From Verrucomicrobiaceae bacterium UBA2429 (GTDB taxonomy: Bacteria; Verrucomicrobiota; Verrucomicrobiia; Verrucomicrobiales; Verrucomicrobiaceae), in the NCBI GenBank assembly GCA_002343505.1, contig DDQZ01000014.1, forward strand, positions 1 to 64,000: a stretch of 64,000 nt of DNA. The letters are read 5' to 3'. The position numbers and the translations under genes were made by a program. Positions 59,859-64,000 of the stretch are shown piece by piece (the first letter of the stretch is position 1; the number at the start of each line of letters is the position of its first letter). The notes below the pieces were generated by a model. It made no database searches, was not told where the DNA came from, and saw nothing but the letters and a program-made list of their open reading frames with translations.

Positions 59859-60769
59859 CACCTTTTTCTCCTCCTGCGTGCCCGAAAGTAAGCCTTCATG
59901 GCCGGGGCGTAATCCTCATCAAGGCGCACGTTGATGCGCTCGACGCCGTTTTTGCGCAGCAGGCGCGTCAGTTCCTCCTGCCTGCCGCTGATGACCTCCG
60001 CGTAGCGGCGGCGCACGGCGGGGTCGCTGGTGTTGAGGATGAACTGCTCACCGCTCTCCGGGTCTTGCAGGCACACGCGTCCGGCGTCGGGGAGCTGCCA
60101 CTCCTGCGGGTCGCGGATTTCAGCGGCCACCACGTCATGCTTCGCGGCCAGGGAGCGCAGGCTGGCCTCCCAGGCGGTGTCGGGCATGTGGAAATCCGAC
60201 ACCATGACCACCAGCGCGCGGTGGGCGATGCGCTTGAGCGCCGTGTCCAGCGCGGGCGTGAGGTTCGTGCGCCGGCTGCGCGGGTGGATGGTCAAAATGT
60301 CGCGCAGGATGCGCAGGGCGTGCGCGCTGCCTTTGCGCGCGGGCAGGTAGTGCTCCACGCGGTCGCTGACGAGGATGAGGCCCACCTTGTCCTGGTTCTG
60401 CACCGCGCTGAAGGCAAAGACGGCGGCCACCTCGGCGGCGCGCTCGCGCTTGCTGTCCTCCTGGCTGCCGTAGTCGCCCGAGCCGCTGACATCCACCACG
60501 AGCATGACTGTCAGCTCGCGCTCCTCGATGTATTTGCGCACGAAGGGTTCGTTCATGCGCGCAGTCACATTCCAATCGAGGAAGCGCACGTCATCACCGG
60601 CCTGATACTCGCGGAAGTCGTCGAACTCGATGCCCTGGCCCTTGAAGCGCGAGTGGTATTGCCCGCCCAGCGTCTCCTTCACCATGCCGCGCGTGATCAG
60701 CTCAATGCGCCGCACCCTTTTGAGGATGCGCGCGAGCTTTTCGTCGTCGGTTTCGGTGATGATGGGCAT
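59858..60769 (-). CDS. DUF58 protein of the moxR-bat operon
   Basis: This 303-residue DUF58 protein has conserved parts IELITRGMVKETLGGQYHSR, FDDFREYQAGDDVRFLDWN and MLVVDVSGSGDYGSQEDSKR. Together they form a VWA-like fold in which the DxSxS metal site is present (DVSGSGD). It is usually encoded next to MoxR ATPases and BatA/B. Here the start follows directly after the stop of a truncated P-loop gene, with no spacer. The original operon order, moxR then DUF58, is therefore interrupted by a small inserted module. Confidence 0.92.
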   Translation of the reverse strand: MPIITETDDEKLARILKRVRRIELITRGMVKETLGGQYHSRFKGQGIEFDDFREYQAGDDVRFLDWNVTARMNEPFVRKYIEERELTVMLVVDVSGSGDYGSQEDSKRERAAEVAAVFAFSAVQNQDKVGLILVSDRVEHYLPARKGSAHALRILRDILTIHPRSRRTNLTPALDTALKRIAHRALVVMVSDFHMPDTAWEASLRSLAAKHDVVAAEIRDPQEWQLPDAGRVCLQDPESGEQFILNTSDPAVRRRYAEVISGRQEELTRLLRKNGVERINVRLDEDYAPAMKAYFRARRRRKR

Positions 60770-60907
60770 TTAGATATGAAATGTCTGGTTTGAGTCATCA
60801 AGATCAACCCTCCATTGGCCTTTCGGAGCTTGCCTGGAATGCTGCACCAGTGTGGTCTTACCCGCGCCATTCGGACCGGCGATGATCCAAAAATGCGGTT
60901 CAGGCAT
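60770..60907 (-). pseudogene. Truncated zeta-toxin-like P-loop protein
   Basis: The frame starts at an ATG (60907-60905) and encodes 45 residues. It has a clear Walker A, FWIIAGPNGAGKTTL, which is typical of zeta toxins and related P-loop kinases, and then runs out (RVDLDDSNQTFHI) with a TAA directly against the DUF58 ATG. Full-length relatives are about 190-280 residues, so the rest of the domain is gone. The ATG overlaps the stop of the upstream 84-residue gene by 8 bp. This is the pattern of a coupled antitoxin-toxin pair. As it stands it cannot be an active kinase. Confidence 0.7.
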
Positions 60908-61154
60908 GAGCTTTCACAGTCTTGGCCTTGAGTTTCCGCGCTTTTTCAGGCAGAGGAGGGGCCTGCTTGGAGTGAAGCAGGGCCTCTGTTTGCGCCTGTC
61001 TCGCCGCTGCCGCGTTTCTGCCGCGATTGAAGCAGTCCATCAGCAATTCTGTGAATGCGGGTGACGCAGGGTCGGCGGGATAGAGATGACCGCCTAGGGT
61101 CACCGGGCCGAGGTTTGGCTTGTCGGAAATTTCCTGGACGGATGGCGTGCTCAT
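60900..61154 (-). CDS. Small protein, likely antitoxin-like partner of the P-loop remnant
   Basis: This is an 84-residue basic protein (MSTPSVQEISDKPNLGPVTL, FTELLMDCFNRGRNAAAARQ, EKARKLKAKTVKAHA). I recognise no named family. Its coding region overlaps the truncated zeta-like gene by 8 bp, the layout of a small antitoxin upstream of a zeta-type toxin. The Met at 61154 is the sensible start; an upstream one at 61208 overlaps the moxR stop. The call as antitoxin depends on this neighbour. It lies between moxR and DUF58, where bat operons normally have nothing. Confidence 0.6.
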   Translation of the reverse strand: MSTPSVQEISDKPNLGPVTLGGHLYPADPASPAFTELLMDCFNRGRNAAAARQAQTEALLHSKQAPPLPEKARKLKAKTVKAHA

Positions 61155-61204
61155 GATCGTCGGTTTTGCTGGGAATCTAGTTCGTGCTGCTCGTGCGGCA
61201 AGCC

Positions 61205-62206
61205 TCAAGGCACCGGCAGCTTGTCGAGCAGTTGCTTGATGACCTCCTCGCTCGTCACGCCCTCGGCCTCGGCCTCGTAGGAGAGCAGGATGCGGTGGCG
61301 GAGGATGTCCGGGGCGAGGTCCTTGATGTCCTGGGGAATCACGAAGTTGCGGCCGTTGAGGAAGGCGAGCGCCTTGGAGGCGAGGGCGAGATTGATGGTG
61401 CCGCGCGGGGAGGCGCCGCAGCGGATGAGCAGCTTCAAATGCGGGGCCACGGCGTCGGGCATGCGCGTGGCCTGGATGATGCTGACGATGTAGTCGCGGA
61501 TTTTTTCATCCATGTGGATGGCGTTCACCACAGCGCGGCTGGCCACGATGTCTTTGGCCTGGGTGACCTGGCTGACATCGAGTTTCGGCGCGGAGGTGGC
61601 CATGGCGTCGAGCACCCGGCGTTCCTCGGCGGGGGTGGGATAGACGACGCGGACTTTGAAGAGAAAGCGGTCGAGCTGCGCCTCGGGCAGGGTGTAGGTG
61701 CCTTCTTGATCAATCGGGTTTTGCGTGGCCAGCACCATGAAGGGGTCCGGCAGCTTGTACGTGTTTTCGCCGATGGTCACCTGCCTCTCCTGCATGGCTT
61801 CGAGCAGGGCGCTCTGCACTTTGGCGGGGGCGCGGTTGATTTCGTCGGCGAGCACCAGATTGGCGAAAATGGGGCCGAGGCGCGGGGTGAAATTTCCCTC
61901 CTTGGGATGATACACCATGGTGCCGATGACATCGGCGGGCAGCAGGTCGGGTGTGAACTGGATGCGCTTGAAGTCGGCGTGCAAAGCGCTGGCGAGCGTG
62001 CGCACGGCGAGCGTTTTGGCAAGGCCGGGCACGCCTTCGAGCAGCACATGCATGTTGGTCAGCAGCGCCACCAGCAAGCGGTCCACCAGTTCGGTCTGGC
62101 CCACCAGCACCCGGGCGATTTCCGACCTCAGCGGGGCTACCCAGGCTGAGGCTCTTGCGATGGTTTCCTGGTCGGGGACGGCTGTGGGAGGTGCGGATTC
62201 AGACAT
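61205..62206 (-). CDS. moxR: MoxR-family AAA+ ATPase
   Basis: This 333-residue protein has the MoxR AAA+ domain: Walker A HVLLEGVPGLAKTLAVR, Walker B LVLADEINRAPAKVQSALLE, sensor region LPDPFMVLATQNPIDQEGTY and arginine-containing PEAQLDRFLFKVRVVYP. MoxR ATPases act as chaperone-like assembly factors together with DUF58 and VWA (Bat) proteins. It is the first gene of the bat operon. Here it is separated from DUF58 by a small module of about 440 bp. The start is taken at the ATG at 62206. Confidence 0.94.
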   Translation of the reverse strand: MSESAPPTAVPDQETIARASAWVAPLRSEIARVLVGQTELVDRLLVALLTNMHVLLEGVPGLAKTLAVRTLASALHADFKRIQFTPDLLPADVIGTMVYHPKEGNFTPRLGPIFANLVLADEINRAPAKVQSALLEAMQERQVTIGENTYKLPDPFMVLATQNPIDQEGTYTLPEAQLDRFLFKVRVVYPTPAEERRVLDAMATSAPKLDVSQVTQAKDIVASRAVVNAIHMDEKIRDYIVSIIQATRMPDAVAPHLKLLIRCGASPRGTINLALASKALAFLNGRNFVIPQDIKDLAPDILRHRILLSYEAEAEGVTSEEVIKQLLDKLPVP

Positions 62207-62366
62207 GTGGTGAGGAAAAACTCAACGGGGGGTGGGCAAGAGTCAAGGAAGGAGACTTCCGCAACATGAACGCCACGACGCCCTTGTTTTGCCGCAAAAA
62301 CTCTGTTCCCTCGCCATGCGGTCAAAAATTGCCACAAGGGCGGGTCCGCGCACATATAGAGAATCC

Positions 62367-62990
62367 ATGATCCGCAATCTCATCCTCGACTGGTCGGGCA
62401 CCCTTGCCGACGACCTGGGGGCTGTCGTCGAGGCGACCAACCATGTGCTCGCTCATTTCGGGAGGTCCGCCCTGACGCGGGAGGAGTTCCGTGCGGTGTT
62501 CCGCCTGCCCTACACGGAGTTTTATCAGGAAATGCTGCCGCACGCGCCCCTGGCCGAGCTGCAGCAGGTGTATCTGGAGCGTTTTCCCGAAGACCATCCC
62601 GTGCCGATGATCGAGCACGCGGAGGATTTCCTGCGGCACGCGGCGGAGTCCGGCCGGCGCATGTTCGTGCTCAGCAGCGCGCCCCTGGAGCATGTCAGCG
62701 AACAGGCCCGGACAAACGGAGTTCTTGGCTGCTTCGAGCATCTGCACTGTGGTGTCATTGACAAGTGCAGCCACATTCATGAGCTGCTCGGAAAGCACGG
62801 GCTGGACGCCTCCGAGACCGCTTTCGTCGGCGACATGCGCCATGACATCCACGCGGGAAAGGCAGCCGGCGTCACCACCATCGCCACGGCCACGGGTTAC
62901 GAGTCCGTTCCTGTTCTGCTGACCGCCGGTCCGGATGTCCTGGTGCGGAATCTTTCCTTTCTCACCCGCATGTTCCGCCTGCCGTCATGA
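62367..62990 (+). CDS. HAD-superfamily hydrolase with DWSGT motif I
   Basis: The protein is 207 residues. Motif I is ILDWSGTLADD, motif II VLSSAP, motif III a Lys in IDKCSHIHELLGKHG and motif IV FVGDMRHDIHAGKAAG. The usual second Asp of motif I (DxD) is Ser here. In phosphonatases this place is Ala (DWAGT), and in standard phosphatases it is the acid/base Asp, so a normal phosphatase mechanism is doubtful. The ATG at 62367 is preferred to longer frames from 62232. The gene is divergent from moxR and overlaps folB by 4 bp. Confidence 0.85.
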   Translation: MIRNLILDWSGTLADDLGAVVEATNHVLAHFGRSALTREEFRAVFRLPYTEFYQEMLPHAPLAELQQVYLERFPEDHPVPMIEHAEDFLRHAAESGRRMFVLSSAPLEHVSEQARTNGVLGCFEHLHCGVIDKCSHIHELLGKHGLDASETAFVGDMRHDIHAGKAAGVTTIATATGYESVPVLLTAGPDVLVRNLSFLTRMFRLPS

Positions 62991-63352
62991 TGAATACGAA
63001 GCCGCCTACCGATGAAATCCATCTGCGCGGACTGGACCTGCCAGCGCGCGTCGGCGTGCCGGATGAGGAGCGTGCCGCATGGCAGAACCTGCGGCTGGAT
63101 GCCACCCTGCGTCTCGCAAGGCGCTTCGAGGACATGGGGGACGACATCAGAATGACGCCGGATTACGCCGCTGTGGCCGCTTTTGCGCGCAGTGTCGCGG
63201 CGGAGCGCCCGCGCAGGCTCATTGAGACTCTTGCCGCTGAGATCGCGGAGCGTTTGCTTTCGGAGTTTCCTCTGACCGGCGTCACTCTCGATCTGCGCAA
63301 GCGGGTGCTTCACGGATGCGACGAGGTTTTTGTGAGGTTGACCCGACCGTGA
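62987..63352 (+). CDS. folB: Dihydroneopterin aldolase-like protein
   Basis: The protein is 121 residues. It has the FolB opening DEIHLRGLDLPARVGVPDEER, followed by MTPDYAAVAAFARSVAAERP and RLIETLAAEIAERLLSEFP, and a C-terminal beta strand (VTLDLRKRVLHGCDEVFVRL). FolB converts dihydroneopterin to 6-hydroxymethyl-dihydropterin in folate synthesis; the fold is a small tunnelling-fold oligomer. The ATG overlaps the HAD stop as ATGA, so the two are co-translated. HAD proteins can act as phosphatases in the folate pathway, but the DWSGT motif makes that uncertain. The family assignment is reasonable, the pathway role inferred. Confidence 0.78.
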   Translation: MMNTKPPTDEIHLRGLDLPARVGVPDEERAAWQNLRLDATLRLARRFEDMGDDIRMTPDYAAVAAFARSVAAERPRRLIETLAAEIAERLLSEFPLTGVTLDLRKRVLHGCDEVFVRLTRP

Positions 63353-63468
63353 CATGCGGCGTATCATCCGATAATTCCGAAAACCAAGCAATCCTTGTAC
63401 TCCCGCAAACTCCGATGGATGGTCTTCTCCCAGAAACATGCGCCCCTGTGAGGGCGGACAGCGGCATT

Positions 63469-64000
63469 ATGGAGACCTCATCCGAACAAACCAAGGGCGG
63501 CGGCGCGGCGGAGGATCGAGAACTGGTGGAGCGCGCCCAGGCCGGTGACACCCGGGCCTTTGACGAGCTTGTGCGGAAGTACACTCCGAAGCTCTACGGC
63601 ATGGTTTACAACATGACCTCCAACCGCGAGGACACAGCGGACCTGCTCCAGGAGATCTTTGCCAAGGCTTACCGCTCCTTGAAGCGCTTTCTTGGCAAGT
63701 CCTCCTTCTACACCTGGATCTATTCGATCGCGGTGAACATGACTCTCAACTACCTTAAAAAGCGGGGGCGTTACGCCAAGGTCAGCCTGGACGACGTGGA
63801 CTCCGGCATTCAAAACGACCCGGAATTTATCAAGATCACCACCGCGAACAGGGACACCGTCCGGGAGGTGAACATCCACGAACTTCAAAAAAGATTGAAC
63901 GATGCCATGATGAAGCTGTCGGAGGACCACCGGACCGTGGTCACGCTCTATGACATCCAGGGTCTTCAACACAACGAGATCAGCAAGATTCTCGGTGTGT
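63469..64000 (+). CDS. ECF-type RNA polymerase sigma factor, runs off right edge
   Basis: The frame is open to the window end and encodes at least 177 residues. Sigma region 2 is visible: RAQAGDTRAFDELVRKY, LYGMVYNMTSNREDTADLLQE, KAYRSLKRFLGKSSFYTWIY and IAVNMTLNYLKKRGR. Region 4 begins near the edge (LSEDHRTVVTLYDIQGLQHN). This is the sigma-24/RpoE-like ECF family, which directs RNA polymerase to envelope-stress or other promoters. I took the ATG at 63469; another at 63415 lies 18 codons upstream in frame. No anti-sigma factor is visible within the window; it would lie beyond the right edge. Confidence 0.93.
   Translation, partial: METSSEQTKGGGAAEDRELVERAQAGDTRAFDELVRKYTPKLYGMVYNMTSNREDTADLLQEIFAKAYRSLKRFLGKSSFYTWIYSIAVNMTLNYLKKRGRYAKVSLDDVDSGIQNDPEFIKITTANRDTVREVNIHELQKRLNDAMMKLSEDHRTVVTLYDIQGLQHNEISKILGV

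Overview
The window looks like a chromosomal segment of a GC-rich member of the Verrucomicrobia, closest in style to Prosthecobacter/Verrucomicrobium. The evidence is the density of planctomycete/verrucomicrobial families: two large proteins with cytochrome-c-like, DUF1549 and DUF1553 domains, four DUF1501 proteins, one DUF1552 protein, a sulfatase and a DUF1080 protein. A bona fide dnaA, a complete bat operon and many starts without a visible Shine-Dalgarno sequence fit this assignment. It is inferred from gene families only.

Layout. 1-3.3 kb: the start of a secreted repeat protein leaving the left edge, an FnIII remnant, and an MHS-family transporter. 3.4-8 kb: a DUF1549/DUF1553 plus DUF1552 pair. 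8.4-13.1 kb: two CPA2 antiporters, a nitrilase-family hydrolase and mscL with its terminator. 13.2-17.1 kb: a P/Q-rich secreted protein, a squalene/phytoene synthase-like gene, a possible origin region and dnaA. 17.1-18 kb: a dehydrogenase remnant and a 42-bp tandem array. 18-24 kb: a small membrane protein, an SHD1-C39-like protein, a Ser/Thr kinase fused to a receiver domain, a Tat-exported protein and a lipid kinase. 24-30.3 kb: a DUF1501-sulfatase-DUF1549/DUF1553 operon. 30.3-37 kb: a second repeat array, an NtrC-type regulator with a DUF2007 partner, and three tandem DUF1501 genes.

37-41 kb is the clearest accessory island. A transposase remnant abuts an AT-rich orphan Rhs-type tip and a lipoprotein. 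Next comes a GC-rich, N-terminally shortened Rhs core with a second AT-rich tip and a probable immunity gene, then a 60-bp remnant of the Rhs core. It is followed by a three-gene glycosyltransferase / methyltransferase / 2OG-oxygenase cluster (41-44.6 kb).

44.6-48.4 kb holds deoC and two aldehyde dehydrogenase-family genes. A GxxExxY gene bounded by near-perfect 31-bp inverted repeats lies between the two dehydrogenases. 48.4-53.8 kb holds a zinc-ribbon protein, a phosphoesterase, a DUF1080 protein and an RGG-rich protein. 53.8-62.2 kb is a moxR-DUF58-DUF4381-batA-batBC-batDE operon, interrupted after moxR by a small gene and a truncated P-loop (zeta-toxin-like) gene. The right end carries a HAD protein, a FolB-like protein and an ECF sigma factor leaving the window.

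Several families of very short tandem or palindromic repeats are scattered through the window. Some lie between genes and some lie in frame inside genes.
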